NCBI RefSeq assembly: GCF_902459465.1
Contig: NC_047080.1
Span: 12,250,866 to 12,314,865 of the forward strand
DNA length: 64,000 nucleotides
Direction of reading: 5' to 3'
Source: Asterias rubens
Lineage: Eukaryota > Echinodermata > Asteroidea > Forcipulatida > Asteriidae
Positions within the stretch are counted from its first letter, which is position 1. Each line of letters starts with the position of its first letter. The position numbers and the translations under genes were made by a program. Shown here one piece after another: positions 35,936 to 48,572 of the stretch. Below the pieces are notes generated by a model. The model was given only the letters and a program-made list of their open reading frames with translations, searched no databases and was not told the origin of the DNA.

Positions 35936-36794
35936 TCTGGAGAATCTGTTACAGTAAAGCATAGGACTGATGTCAGGGTTTTATTCACATACCTAATCTT
36001 TGTCCAGAACCTTGTCTACTCTAGTTGTAGCAATAGTACTTAAAAAATGGAACCAGACTATTTTTGTACCAGCCTCGGTTTGGGTACAAAGAGTTAAAGG
36101 GTAGAGATACAAGATGGTCGCGCTGTGACCTAGGTATTTACATATCAACCTCACTTCAAAGTTATCAAAAATCGCCTTTTGTGCCAGACACAGAGTTAAA
36201 AGTATGACTAATGATAAACACTCGGAGTTAACCTGAAATAATATGTACCCAGTTTACCTCATTCGTGTACCCCGTTTATACCTTAAATGTGCATGTACTT
36301 TGTAGATAGTATACCCAGTATAAACCTTCATTATGTCAGATGATAACCTAAATACTGTACAAATGACCACTACAGCATGTTTAGTGTGATAGTGTAAGAC
36401 TTTAAGGATGTTCCATCATTGCAAATCTGAATGTCAGAAAGCTTGCTCAGCCTCTTCAGGCCGTTTGTTTAATATCTTTGCATGTAACTGCATAGCCCAG
36501 AATCGGTTATTGTCCTAGAAGCTGTAAGCCGCAAAGTCAGAAGCTGTGAGCCTTAAGCCAGAAGCCAAAGGGTTTAATGGTAGTGTCTATTATGGTAGCT
36601 TTGATGGAATAAGGAAATCGGTGACACATAATGTATTCTTAACTGTAGCTTGTGATGCACTGCATACACAGTATCTTTTGTAATAGTCTTGTGAACCAAA
36701 CCAAATGAATGAAATAAATGGGAATGAAACCCATTACTTTCCACGCTCTTAAGCCGATTTCCTGACCATGAGAAAACCCAGTTTAGGGAGAACA

Positions 36795-36888
36795 CTAGGT
36801 GGCAGCAGACTGATCTTATTTTTTATAGTTCTGAGCATTCACATGTCTCCAAAAAACAATTGATATACTTTGTAAGTCTGCTGCCACC
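36795..36888. mobile_element. Inverted-repeat element, family B
   Basis: AGGTGGCAGCAGACTGATC at the left and GTAAGTCTGCTGCCACC at the right pair; same family as 12913-13020. It lies in the RB1CC1 3' flank. Confidence 0.82.
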
Positions 36889-37043
36889 AAGCTTGAGTGA
36901 TTTTATAACTGTACATTGTACTCGGTTTCCCAAGATTCATTGGGGTATAATTAAACGATGGCACTTGAGCATATGGGCTGTATGAATTAATTGTAGGGTC
37001 TTTCGATTATGCTCAAAGTAGATACCAAATCGAAAATGTCCGA

Positions 37044-37164
37044 GGGTCAATTTCACGAAGAGTTAGGACTATTCAATTAGGACTAGTCCTAGGAGATATT
37101 AAAAACTTAAGGCTAGTCCTAAGTTGAGATAAGACCAGTCTTAACTCTTTGTGGAATCCACACC
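37044..37164. mobile_element. Inverted-repeat element, family G
   Basis: GGGTCAATTTCACGAAGAGT at the left and AACTCTTTGTGGAATCCAC at the right pair, with ACTAGTCCTA/TAGGACTAGT-type interior arms as in 33338-33488. Confidence 0.82.
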
Positions 37165-40100
37165 AGCACCTACAATATACAAATGTAGAAGACACAACTA
37201 TACTCAGGGCCTTGATGGCCACTGATCGCAGGACAAAGTAGACTTTCACTAAACAAATAAAATAGCGCATCAGAAAGACTTACCTGCTATCAGACTGACA
37301 ATAACCATCCACAAATATTTTGAGAAAAAATGTTTTTCTTCCGAAAATAGAATTACAGGGATGAAGATGTGTGGTACAAAGTATTTGTGGATGCAGTTAT
37401 TTGCATTTTGAGAGGATGATGTTATGTAACTTAATTGAGGCAGTAGTGACTTGAAGATTTGTTTTGAAATTGTTGTGCAATAAATGCACCATTAATAGTA
37501 TCAATATAAATGGTTTTGTTTCTTTCATTTAGTGGATCTGGTGTACTCCCCATCTCAATATTATCCCCACTCTGAAAATGGAAGAAGCTGAACAAGAGAT
37601 GAAAACAACTGAGACACAGTTAACCCAAGGTTATCTTCAGTAGAGTATGGAGGTAGCCTCCGTGCATATAGAGCCTGCCCCAGACGCTTTATGTTACATC
37701 AATTAAATCAATTAAGAAGGCGACTTGTGCTTATAGATTGTTTATGGTCTACCACAGAGAAAGCAAACTGCACGGGACTAAAGAGAGCGAAGCAACAATA
37801 CATAATTCACCCTCGCATATTAATTCATTATTTAATTTAATATTTTAAATTAATTTGGGGTTGAACAAAGAAAATGTTACTAGAGCAGGACTTTTGAAAT
37901 GAAATTGTCAGTGTTGTGTACATTAGAATTAAAATCAAACGGTTTCAAACTTTGCCTTTAAAAATAGGACCACGATGATTTGGAAGTCATGTCTTGGGTC
38001 TATAAAATACCCCTTTCACACAAATAGCACTTCGTGTGAATAGACAACCATGTTTGGACTAAGGTCTCTTTAGAAATTAGCCATCTTTTATGGGCGGTAA
38101 ACATAATTGTCGATCACGAGGAGCATTTGGTAACATTTCATAGCCGTGCTAAGATTAAGCAAGGGACCCGTGTTTAATTGCTCTCGTGTGAAAGGGCTTT
38201 ATTTCATGATATAGGTCTTGTCCACTGATGCATCACTCTGCATCAATTATTTCACTGCAATAATAACATACTACTTCGACTGTTGACTGCTTCTGTCACG
38301 CGAAATAATTCATTATGCAGGGCTCAAGGCTTGCGAATAAGGAACTATGCCTGATTGCTTGTGAATAAGGAACTGTGTACACAAGCATTCGTTGATGTAT
38401 GCACTGTTTATTTGACTGTGTAGACATAATGTGGGCGAGATTATTAGATGGTCGGGTGCTTGGTGGTAAATACTGATGTAGATCAGGGCTGCAGAGAAAT
38501 CTGGTTATCTCTTATATTTAATTTAGTACATCTCATCACAGTTAAATGACATGAGTGCATTTTTTTTTGGAGACCAAATAAATCTGATCTATGGTTTAGG
38601 GTACTATTTCGCGGGTCTATATGAGTGCGGGTCGCAGTGGATGGTTTTGTTCCAAGCATGGAGGAAGGAAATGCTGGAGTTAGTGGTGATTTATTTCACT
38701 GTCTCACCTTTTGGGACCCCGGTTCGATTCCCTATTTGAGCGACGGCTTATCTCGGATACCTTTAACTCTAGCCCTGTGTACCGTGTCTGGTAAAACCGG
38801 CTACAAACACCATCTCAAAATTTGCCAAGAGGGTTACTAAAAACTGCGCTTTGTCTGCTTCCTTTGCAGACGAAACATTTGGTGTTTAATCAGAAAGTAA
38901 GATACTTTAGCAAGACAGTTCTCTACAAGAACAACTTTAACCTGGCAAGTAGAAATACACAGCCGCAAACCATAGACATGAAATATTAAATATGGGCTAC
39001 TAAAACGTATTGGGCAAGTAAAACGCTTATACGAGCCCGATTTACAACAAAGGTAATCTTAAGGCCTGCCGTGAGCCCAGTGCATAATAGTCCTCCTGCT
39101 GCTTATGTTCTCCCACGGAGGTTGAACCTCCATGTTTCTCCGTTTAGGGTCTACCTCTAAAACTGAAAATTCTTGCTTCGAATTATAGTGCTTCAAAGTT
39201 TTGAAGGTGAGTCTGATTTTAAGATAGAAGACTCTTGACCCGCTGAGAGGCCCTTGATTCACGTAAGTGTTCCATAAAATCCTTGACCTTGTCTTCAATC
39301 TTGAAGGAAACTTTTAGACAGGGATTGATTTGATGTTTCCATAGTAATTCAGAATAAAAAACTCATGACTCAATAAATGTTTGAATCTGGACAATTTGAG
39401 ACTGCTTGCTCATTTTCTCTTGCTCACACCGAGCACGTACATACAACCTTAAGAATATATAGGTCGGTGAAATGGATAGCATCGCTTTGATCTAGCTGGC
39501 TGGGCTCACTAGAGCCGTAATATAATCATTTATGCAAAAATAATAAAATGGCATGTTAAAACATACATGGGGATCACTAGGAGCGTTGTTATTCTGGACT
39601 GATAATGCAAACGACTAGTACTGCGAACAATAAGCCTACATTATATTAATTATTCTATGGCAAATAAATTATTTTCTCAAGTGGCTGAAACCGTATATAG
39701 GCGCATGCTATAACATGATAGTTCACTCTTCTTCGTATTCTATAAAAGACATCGGACTAAATGAGTGACGTGGTAACGATATACTGCAGTGCTGCAAGCC
39801 GGGCACTAGATCAAACCACGAACCGACCACGGCATCAAATTCAGTAAATTGACATAATAAGCCGGTATTTCAAAGATGCTCGTGGCTCTATCACAAGCAC
39901 AGGAATGTATCAACATTATGTATCTGAGAGACTGTCCTAGCAGTGTGTGACGGACGAGAAGTGTGCGCATGAGTCCGGGTCAGTGATGCAAGTGTTGAAA
40001 CTGGTTTCCCGCGGTTAACCTCATCGTGCGCGCGTAGGAGTGGAAACAAATCGACGTGTGGATGATGCATACAACTAGCACTGCCAGGTGGATATGATCG

Positions 40101-40666
40101 TAATGAGGCAGTCCTTTACGGAGAGATGGCGAGGCTACCCATCTCTTATTATAATAACTACCTAGTATTCATGTTGACATACACAGTATGTGGCGTTGGA
40201 GGATTGTGAGAAACAATATATTTACGGACGTCACAAGTGTTGTTTCTCTGTGTATGTGCTCAGCATCTCTTATGTTGGATTATTAGGTTTAGATTTACTC
40301 GTTGGGGATGTGACAAGGAAAGCGCTGCATGGTGTTAATAGTCTATGTGTAATTGTACTCACTAATCGCTCTCTCATGGATGTCAACATAAATCCATCAA
40401 TTCACTTTGAAAAGATGGTAATTATTTTCCAATGGAAAGAAGACATAACATCGAGGATGCCACTCTATCGTGGGGGATGATGTGTCAGGAGAATATTGGA
40501 GAAGAGTGCAACTCACAAACAGCACATTAAAGCTCTTTAGTTATTGCTTGTCTTAATAACATTGTTTTAGGAATGAAACTGGAGTGTTTACAACAACACT
40601 GCATTACATCACGCGTTAATAGCTTTCAAATTGATCAGGGGACAATCAAAAAGTCATCAACAAGCC

Positions 40667-41110
40667 ATGGCTGGTGATCTAGTGGCATGGTTGTGTGGTG
40701 GTGGAGGTATCAACCAAGTAAATGGTTCATCAATAAATGACACCATGCTTGATGTTGTACTGAACAATTCAACATCCCCTACGACTACCACTACCTATAC
40801 AGGGGATCCAATGTTATACATCTTAGTTGTTCTACTATTCTACGCTACAAGCATCACTCTCTTCATGGTAAAGTACATCAAGAAACAGAGCGAGGAACAG
40901 CAATGTGACAATGACTATAACACATTTGTTAGGATGGAGGGTTTCGACCAGAAGTTAATGGAAGCAAAGAATGTTGCGGCGATGCGATTGAAGGAGCTGG
41001 CATGCGGGAGAAAGAAACCTGTAGCGGGTGGGCAGGAAAATGTGAAGGATAAAGTCCAAGATAAAACGGAGCATAAAGTGACGGAGAAAGTGCTTACAAG
41101 TGCGGTTTGA
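40667..41110 (+). CDS. KCNE-like voltage-gated potassium channel beta subunit
   Basis: An intronless 147-residue ORF. The start at 40667 is preferred over the in-frame ATG at 40631 because it has G at -3 and G at +4. Topology fits KCNE: a short extracellular N terminus with three N-glycosylation sequons (N19-G-S, N24-D-T, N34-S-T), one membrane segment (about 50-68, LYILVVLLFYATSITLFMV), then the basic KYIKKQ and DNDYNTFV, which align with the juxtamembrane SDPY/NDPF motif of vertebrate KCNEs. The tail is Lys-rich and probably disordered. KCNE proteins sit beside KCNQ-type channels in the plasma membrane and alter gating. A single coding exon is also the vertebrate KCNE pattern. Assignment rests on topology and a short motif; an unrelated single-pass protein is possible. 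The left neighbour is RB1CC1, about 4.7 kb away. Confidence 0.6.
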   Translation: MAGDLVAWLCGGGGINQVNGSSINDTMLDVVLNNSTSPTTTTTYTGDPMLYILVVLLFYATSITLFMVKYIKKQSEEQQCDNDYNTFVRMEGFDQKLMEAKNVAAMRLKELACGRKKPVAGGQENVKDKVQDKTEHKVTEKVLTSAV

Positions 41111-41318
41111 TACATTGGTGAACGAAGAAGTTCCATGCATTCTTTAAAAATGACAAAAAACAAAAAACATGCCATGTGGAGCCGAGAGGATCACAAAGGT
41201 GTCACTGCTACAGTGGACCCACACCAGGGGAGGATCCTGTATTTTCCAAACCGGGGGTAGGGGGGGGGGATCAGAATGAACGAGCGCGCCAGGCATAATT
41301 ATGCGGGGCCAAATTTCA

Positions 41319-41485
41319 TGGCTCTACTTACCTAAGCAAATAATCGGCGCTTATGGAAGAAGTGAATTCCGCATTTACGTCAAGCTTATTTCACGAGTTA
41401 GCGGGGAATTATATTCATAATTATGGCTGTGTACAACATTGGCACTCCTCGCTTACACAGCTATAATAAGCGCAGCCAACATGGT
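41319..41485. mobile_element. Partial family-F repeat
   Basis: CAAATTTCATGGCTCTACTT, CACGAGTTAGCGGGGAATT and CGCTTACACAGCTA match 26254-26508 in order. The right terminal repeat is not seen. Confidence 0.65.
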
Positions 41486-43717
41486 TTTGAGTCTATCCAA
41501 ATATTATCATAACCATCATGTTAATGGGAAACGTATTAAAGGTCGGTCATCGTATTTCGAGAAAAAAGAAAAAAGAAAAAAGAAAAAAATATCTGCAACC
41601 TGTTATGTTTGGCGACCGGGGTTCGAGTAGGCCTACGGTTTGTCATAATAATGTTGTGTTCTATTTAGCAAATGGTAACGGGAAGCTTTCATGGTGAACA
41701 CTTCAGGTTGTTGCAATATTGAGAATATATCGAAACGGGAATATTATAAATTATTTAAGAGTTTTTCTCAGAGCTGATGCATTTTGTAAAATAATTAAAA
41801 TCGCTGTATATTATTTAGCATCCAAGAATACATTGTAAATAATAATAAAATATAATATCCACTTTTGTTTAAAGAAGGGGAATCCAATGTGAGATTAATT
41901 TGTGTGGGAACTTTAGTTTTCCAATAGAATCCTTATGAAAAGTGGAAAATTTACAGCTAAAGCGGAAAAATGTCATTGTATTTCACCCTTTTTTGTTGAT
42001 ATCAAAGTAAACGTTTTAGATTCTTCCTGAATATTGGTATTCGATTGAAACGGCATTGAAATTGAGCTTTTAAATGTCGCATTAGTTCCTCTTTGGAATG
42101 TAAAAACCCATTGTTAAAACCCATTGATATTGGTGTCTAATAATATTTTTTCAAATTGCGCTCGGGGAGACTATTGTATAAAATGACATTATTTACAGCA
42201 TTTTCTCCCACTTTTCTAATGACTCTGATTGAAAGTTAATACATCACTGAATGTATTTTTGAATTTGAGAATTGTTATCATTAAATCATGACCAAAATAT
42301 TACTATTTTATAACCAAGCACCTTAAATTTTCAAATCCTGTTTTGAACTGCAGGTGTGACATTTTGGGGGCACATTTTAATGATGTAGGCTAATCTGAAC
42401 AATCGTGTGTCTAAAAAAAAAAAACACACCTAGGCCTATATACTTTAGAAATGGCTGTCGAATAGAAAATATATGATTCTTTGGGAAAAGGTTTAGATGT
42501 ATATGGTTAGCTTATGGATTCAACTTTAATATGATACCAAAAAGTCCGAAAATAATCCATGCTTGGGTGAGCACCGCTCACGAAGAATAAGTAGCCGACA
42601 TCTTGGAGTGAATTTTGTTAGCTCTAAAGGACTAACCTCTCGCAAACTAGAAGGCTAATTACTGTGCAACCTATTTGTCACATTATCCTTCACAAAAGTC
42701 AGCGGTGCTTTCGTAATCATTAATTATTTTCGGATTTGTTTGTGTCATATGAAAGTTGAGTCCATAAGCTATCCATACATATAAACCTCTTTCCCCCAGA
42801 ATCATAGTTTTTATTCGGCAGCCATTTCAAAAGTGTATAGGTTTTTTTGAGACACCCTGTAGTTTGAATTTCCTACTCTACATGTTCTGCATAGTTTTAT
42901 TCTTATATTTTTCTTACTGCAACTGGTTCTAAAATGCCCTTGTAATGGGATGCAACTTTCTCCAATTTTATTAATTTTTCTACATTGTTTGCTAATAATA
43001 GATACAGTGTAGGCTAATTTGGTTGTCTATGTACTAAGATTCATAAAGTAAACATCCATCGCCCTACCTGTATAAAAACCACCCAAGCTATATAACAAGA
43101 CAAAAAGTGCAATGAGGAACTTGAAGTTAGCTGTTAGCATATCCCGAAATGCTTGTTTCTTTAAGAGAATCTGAATTGTTACAATATTAATCTAAAAGTT
43201 GTGCATCCCTTTTCAATAAAAAGCAACCTTCCTTGCGGACCATAAAAATAAATATCAAATTAATTATTGTATTTTTATTTCAGGCCCTATACAAAGGAAA
43301 CAAAATGACGTTTGCACTGTCAAATGGACCCAACGAGGTACCAATTTGTCTTCATTTCATAGTCGGCCATTTCATGAGATACCATTATAAGGAGGGTGAT
43401 TGATTTGGAGTAAAATTTTATAACAAAACTGAAACAACAGAAACATCTCTTCAATGATTTTAAATTTTACACCACAGCTATAATAATAGCAACAACCAAA
43501 TTGAGCTTATAGCTCCATTAGACCATGGAGGAATAAATTATTCCTCCATGATTAGACTGACCGTATCCACTGACTGCATGCCGCCGCAGCTCGATTTACA
43601 AAGCATCCAATTTCCCTGCAGTTAATTTTATGGTAATTACTATCCGGTATGGCGTTCATCACGAGGATGAACAGTCTGCCATTCCGTGCACAGCTACCCT
43701 TTTGTCAAGTCATTCGT

Positions 43718-43833
43718 GGCGTAAACAGGGGAGCGACTGGAATGGGAGACCACGCGCGCGAAGCGTCGTCACTCGCGTACGTAGTCTCTCGTTCCGGTCG
43801 CTTGGGATCGCGGCGCTCCAGCAAGCCACGTAG
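43718..43833. mobile_element. Foldback element, family A, second copy
   Basis: GGGGAGCGACTGGAATGGGA on the left pairs with GTCTCTCGTTCCGGTCGCTT on the right; the middle has CACTCGCGTA as in the copy at 1016-1139. No coding content. Confidence 0.75.
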
Positions 43834-44279
43834 GGCTTGACAAAAGACTAGTGCACAGTCAGATCCATGATTAATTATAATCAGTTATTAGTTGGTAGAC
43901 ATTCTAGAGCCACTGCAGACAGTTTTGCTTGACCTATCAACTTGCAATAAATAACAATACACAGAAGGTTTTAAGGGACAATACTTTAATAAATAATGAC
44001 TTTTTTCTTTTGTCTAAATCTTGACCTCTATTCATACACACAACACAGCTAATCATACTTATAGTTTTGCCAATAACATTTCAGGATGTGGTAAAGTGTA
44101 AATCAACTACAAAAATAAACCTGATGAAATATTGAGTTTCACAATAAAACACACCATCAAGAGTTTGGCTTGGAGAGGGTATTTTCAAGTTAACAATTAT
44201 AAGCACAGGGCAAATTTAACCCTTCTGAAGTGAAATCGCCCCAACAAAATCTTTGTTTAAAGTTATTAAATAGAGGGTC

Positions 44280-44669
44280 TTTAAAGGCAGTGGACACTAT
44301 TGGTAATTACTCAAAATAATTATTGGCATAAAACCTTACTTGGTAACAAGTGATGGGGAGATGTTGATAGTATAAAACATTGTGAGAAACGGCTTCGTCT
44401 GAAGTAACGTAGATTTTGAGAAAGAACTAATTTTCCACGAATTTGATTTTAAAACCTCAGATTCAGAATTTGAGGTCCCGCAATCAAGCATCTGTAAGCA
44501 CACAACTTCGTTTGACGAGGGTGTTTTTTTTCTTCATTATTATCTCGCAACCTCGACGACCAATTGAGCTCAAATTTTCACAGTTTTTTTTTGTTTTATG
44601 CATATGTTGAGATACACCAAGTGAGAAGGCTGGTCTTTGACAATTACCAGTTATGTCCAGTGTCTTTAA
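44280..44669. mobile_element. Inverted-repeat element, family C (~390 bp)
   Basis: TTTAAAGGCAGTGGACACTA and TTGGTAATTAC at the left pair with ATTACCAG...GTCCAGTGTCTTTAAA at the right. Interior words (GAGAAACGGCTTCGTCTGAA, ACACAACTTCGT, TTGAGCTCAAATTTTCAC) are shared, reversed, with 48645-49022. Confidence 0.92.
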
Positions 44670-45231
44670 AAGAAAAAAAAAGTTTCCTCTTTTTTTATTC
44701 ATTAAGAACACAATTTCCCCCAGTGAACCATAACAATATCGCAATAGAAAGCCCATTTAATTTTAGACAAACTATGGATCCAGAAAATGCCAGCCTAAAC
44801 AACACATTGCTATCATCCCATTGGCCTAACACTAAATCATACCTACTTGCAAATTGAGTAGGCTGATGCATCCCTTGTTTGTGGACATTGTTTTTGCTGG
44901 ATTATCTTTTATTGGATCTTGAGGGCTTGAGGGCCTTCATTCATCTTCTTTGAACATTCGAGAAGGGATGACGTTTATCAAAACAAATATTGCACGCTAC
45001 TCACATCAACTTAACAACCAAGTATGATGGTGTAACCCCGGTCGTGTGACACCACCACCAACGGTAGAAATGAGTACCTAAATAAATAAATAAACCTGTC
45101 TTTGGATAAGTTACTTTTGGTGGCGCTCTTCACCATGGACTGCCAAAGATTCTAATACACATTAATGAGATCTCACTTTCTAAAACAATAATGCACATCA
45201 ATTTTAATATACAACTGTGGATGAATACCTC

Positions 45232-45503
45232 TTAAAGGCAGGGTGTACTTTTGGTAAATACTTCACAAATTAAAGACTAAAAAACATACTTTGGTAAAGA
45301 GCACCGGAGAGCTGTTGATATTACACATTGTCAGATACAACACTTGTGAAGTAATGTATTTGTTTGCAGAGAACGAAGTAACTTTACAACCAACCATTTG
45401 AATCTGAGAAAGTTTATATTGTATGCCAATATTTGGATACACCAAGTGAAGATACTATTCTTTGACAAAAATATCAAAAGTATACCCGTAACCCTGCCTT
45501 TAA
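45232..45503. mobile_element. Inverted-repeat element, family C, short variant
   Basis: TTAAAGGCAGGGTGTACTTT at the left and AGTATACCCGTAACCCTGCC followed by TTTAA at the right pair as terminal repeats. Interior shared with family C: CATACTTTGGTAAAGAGCACCGGAGAGCTGTTGATAT in two blocks. Confidence 0.82.
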
Positions 45504-46521
45504 GAGAGAATGAGAAAAACACATTCTATATAAAGCTTATCCATACTGTTGGTCATCAACAGTTCTGAATAAGCCTTTCTAACATTTCTTAGAGCTTGTT
45601 GCAGACATGTTCTGCTCATCTCTTAAAACTCATTAAGTAAGATTCGCAAAAGGCTTGCAAATTTCTTGCAGTTTTTTTTGTCAGCAAATAGTTTATGGCA
45701 CAACAGACAACTCAGGAGGTCAATTCACAATGCCAAAGATCTTCATCACCCTGTCACCATCTTGGTCATGTTCCATGTCAGACACAACAATAACTGAATA
45801 CAGATTGTAATTATACCAAAAGGGTACCAGACTACTCTTCCATTCCAGCCTCAAATGAATGGGAGAAAAAACAAGATGGCTGTCATATGTGCAGCTACTT
45901 GGCTGAATCATTGGTGTGTGAAATATGCAAATAGTCATAATAACATGGACTAAAATAGCTTACCGGCATAAACACAATGACATTGGTAACATTTCATAAC
46001 TCTGAAAATATCTATTTTAGCTGGGGTCCATTTCTGCTTATATAAGGCCAGGCATGCAACTGTAAATTAAAAATAAAAAAAAGATTTTTTACAAAATAAC
46101 AATGATTTTGTAAAGTTTTTTTTCCAATTTTGTTTTGAATGGTAAAACTGAGATCAAAAACAGAGGAAATCAGCTGATCCAAGGAATAGTTGCATGCCTG
46201 TAAGGCGCTTAGCAATATTTTTGTACTGAACAGCTTTAAAAACTTGGTACTAAGTCATAAATATGAAATACAAGCCATAATTCTGTTTTCTCTCTATCAA
46301 GTCACTCTAAAGCTTCCTTGCATACCTGCTCTGAATGAACTTCATTGTCCATTGAAATTGACTTGGTAAGTCTGCTGCCCTCTAGTGGTCAAACGTGTCT
46401 CATTGGAACCTGCTCATTTTACTGGTGTTTAAAATGAGTAAACACAGGAACAGAACACAGTTTCATTATCGTAATAATTTTAGAGGGGAAGGGATGAACA
46501 CTGTTCAAGGTGATAAAGTCC

Positions 46522-48537
46522 TTATTTATCGTCTTCATCATCATCATCATCATCATCCAGATTCAATTTGCACTTCTGTTGGATAAAGTTAAGAGAAAAA
46601 GAAGGGTGTCAAACCTCTTTCAATATCAATAAAAAAAGAGAAGCTTGATTGGTTAGGCCATGAGTTTGTGAACTTTTTCCCTAAGGTAATGTTCTTGCCC
46701 CCTCTTGGCCAAGTGGTTAGGAGCACCAGACTCAAGTTCAGGTGTTTCTGATCAGCGGAGTAAGGGCACCAGACTCAAGTTCAGGTGTTTCTGATCAGCG
46801 GAGTAAGGGTTCGAGTCCTGGTCTTGACACTTGTGTCCTTCTAGCAAAACGTTTACCACTAATGCACATTTAAAATAATCCACTTAGCCTGATCGTTAAG
46901 AGAAGGGGTTTGCCCTGGTGTTTTTTTTTTGTTAGTTTTTTTGTTAGCATCTTGCAAACCATTAGAAGGTGCTACATAAATGGGTCTCACACTTCAAAAC
47001 ATAGCTCTTCTTGTCCTGTTGAAAAGAAAATATTGAGCGCCTTTGTATGCCCCTTGGGGTGTGACAAAGCACTATATAAGAAGCCAGTATTATTATTTAG
47101 TCTTCACACCTGATAGTTGGTGAAATGGCCCTGGCTACGGCAGTGATGCTCCACCTCATCTTGCTGCCAGAATCGACGTCCGCACAAAAAACATTGGAAA
47201 GCGGTGACTTCACGGATATACTCCTCCCCTGCAACGCAACAAATACAAGTAATTAATGTTTAGTGATAAAACACATGGAAAACTGAGTGGGGTAATTAAT
47301 TTCAGCTTGAACAAAGACATTGTTCGAGAGCGAGATTTGGACCCTTGACCTCCGGATTAACGTGCTGGTATTCTATCAACTCAGTAATCTAGCCCTAGAG
47401 TTCACACTCTCTATTTTGTTGATATCTTTATTAAGGAATGCCCTGTCAGACTTAGTCTGACTGTGAAACAATGAAACAAAGATATTGACAAAAGAGGAGT
47501 CAGAATCCAGATCTTGCTCTAGTCAGGATTGGGATAAATACAGACAAACTAAAAGTGACTTACCGTATTTTTTGGAGGAATCATATCCTTCTAGCCCAGT
47601 ATTTGTTGGGTGTTCCTTGTTACTACTGTCAGGTGACTGACATGACACATCTTCAGCGAGAGTTGTTGGTCTATTTGGCTTGGCTTTGTGAACAATAAAG
47701 AAATAAAGAGCTTGGCATGAAAACACACTCTATACAGTGAGCCATTTTCATAGAGCTGTCCTACCATAAAAAGTAGCTAAGCACAACAAAATGATGCTTA
47801 CCAGAATGAGGTTATCATCAAACAAACTAACATGGTTTTACGTACAACTTGTGACTGGTATCCTGCTCATTTGTACTTAGACGACAATTGCTAAGCAATA
47901 TGTTCTGCTTTAAAAGCAACTCTGTGAAAAAGGGCCCTGTGGTCGATTTCACGAAATGCTAAGATTAATCCCATCTCCTGAGTTAGGACGTCCTAACTTA
48001 GGATGGGTTCAATGCGTCATACGCCTTCAGATAGGGAACTTAACTCGTCCTAAGTCCCTAAGATTAATCCTAAGCTAGGATGAGTTTGGTGAAATCGACG
48101 GCTGGGCCTAATTTCAAAAAGCTGCTTAAGCCAAAAAAATAGCTAAGCCCAAAACAAATTTGCTTACCACCAGAATAACCTTACCAGCTAACACAGTGTC
48201 ACAATATACAACTCTTGTTATTTCTGCTTAGCAGCAAAACCATTAATCAATATTTTCTGCTTTTGTAGGCAGAAATATGAAATTGAGCCCTGGTCTAGAC
48301 TTACACAGAAAGACCATGGCTTAGAGTTAAGGCCATGGTGCCCCTTGAAAATATTTCAAGATAATTACAAAATTTGTCAAAAAAAAACCCAACCCTTGCA
48401 ACGATTGGTGCAAGAGTATTTGAATTAACACAATTGTATTGCTCAATCCTACTATTTTTAGTGTAATGATAGTCCAGCTAACAAAATGTTTGATTTAGTA
48501 AGAATGTTTTCTTTTGTTTTGTTTCTTTAAACCAAAA

Positions 48538-48572
<35 letters not shown>

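Larger units (their letters stand above)
35936..40630. other. RB1CC1 3' region and intergenic DNA
   Basis: Candidate RB1CC1 poly(A) signals (AATAAA) are at 36713-36718 and 37479-37484. The region holds inverted-repeat elements at 36795-36888 (family B) and 37044-37164 (family G), and a tRNA-like piece near 38620-38740 with GGTTCGATTCCC. The ORF at 40190-40480 has no recognisable content. I see no further gene. Confidence 0.5.
41111..46521. other. Gene-poor, repeat-rich intergenic region
   Basis: It holds a partial family-F repeat (41319-41485), a second family-A foldback (43718-43833) and two family-C elements (44280-44669, 45232-45503). A 54-nt exon-like segment at 43284-43337 and a perfect hairpin at 43525-43552 are noted in the findings. 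No convincing gene was found. Confidence 0.55.

Noticed and set aside
40190-40480. 96-residue ORF upstream of the KCNE-like gene
   Set aside because: No recognisable domain, no signal peptide pattern and no splice link; probably chance or 5' UTR.
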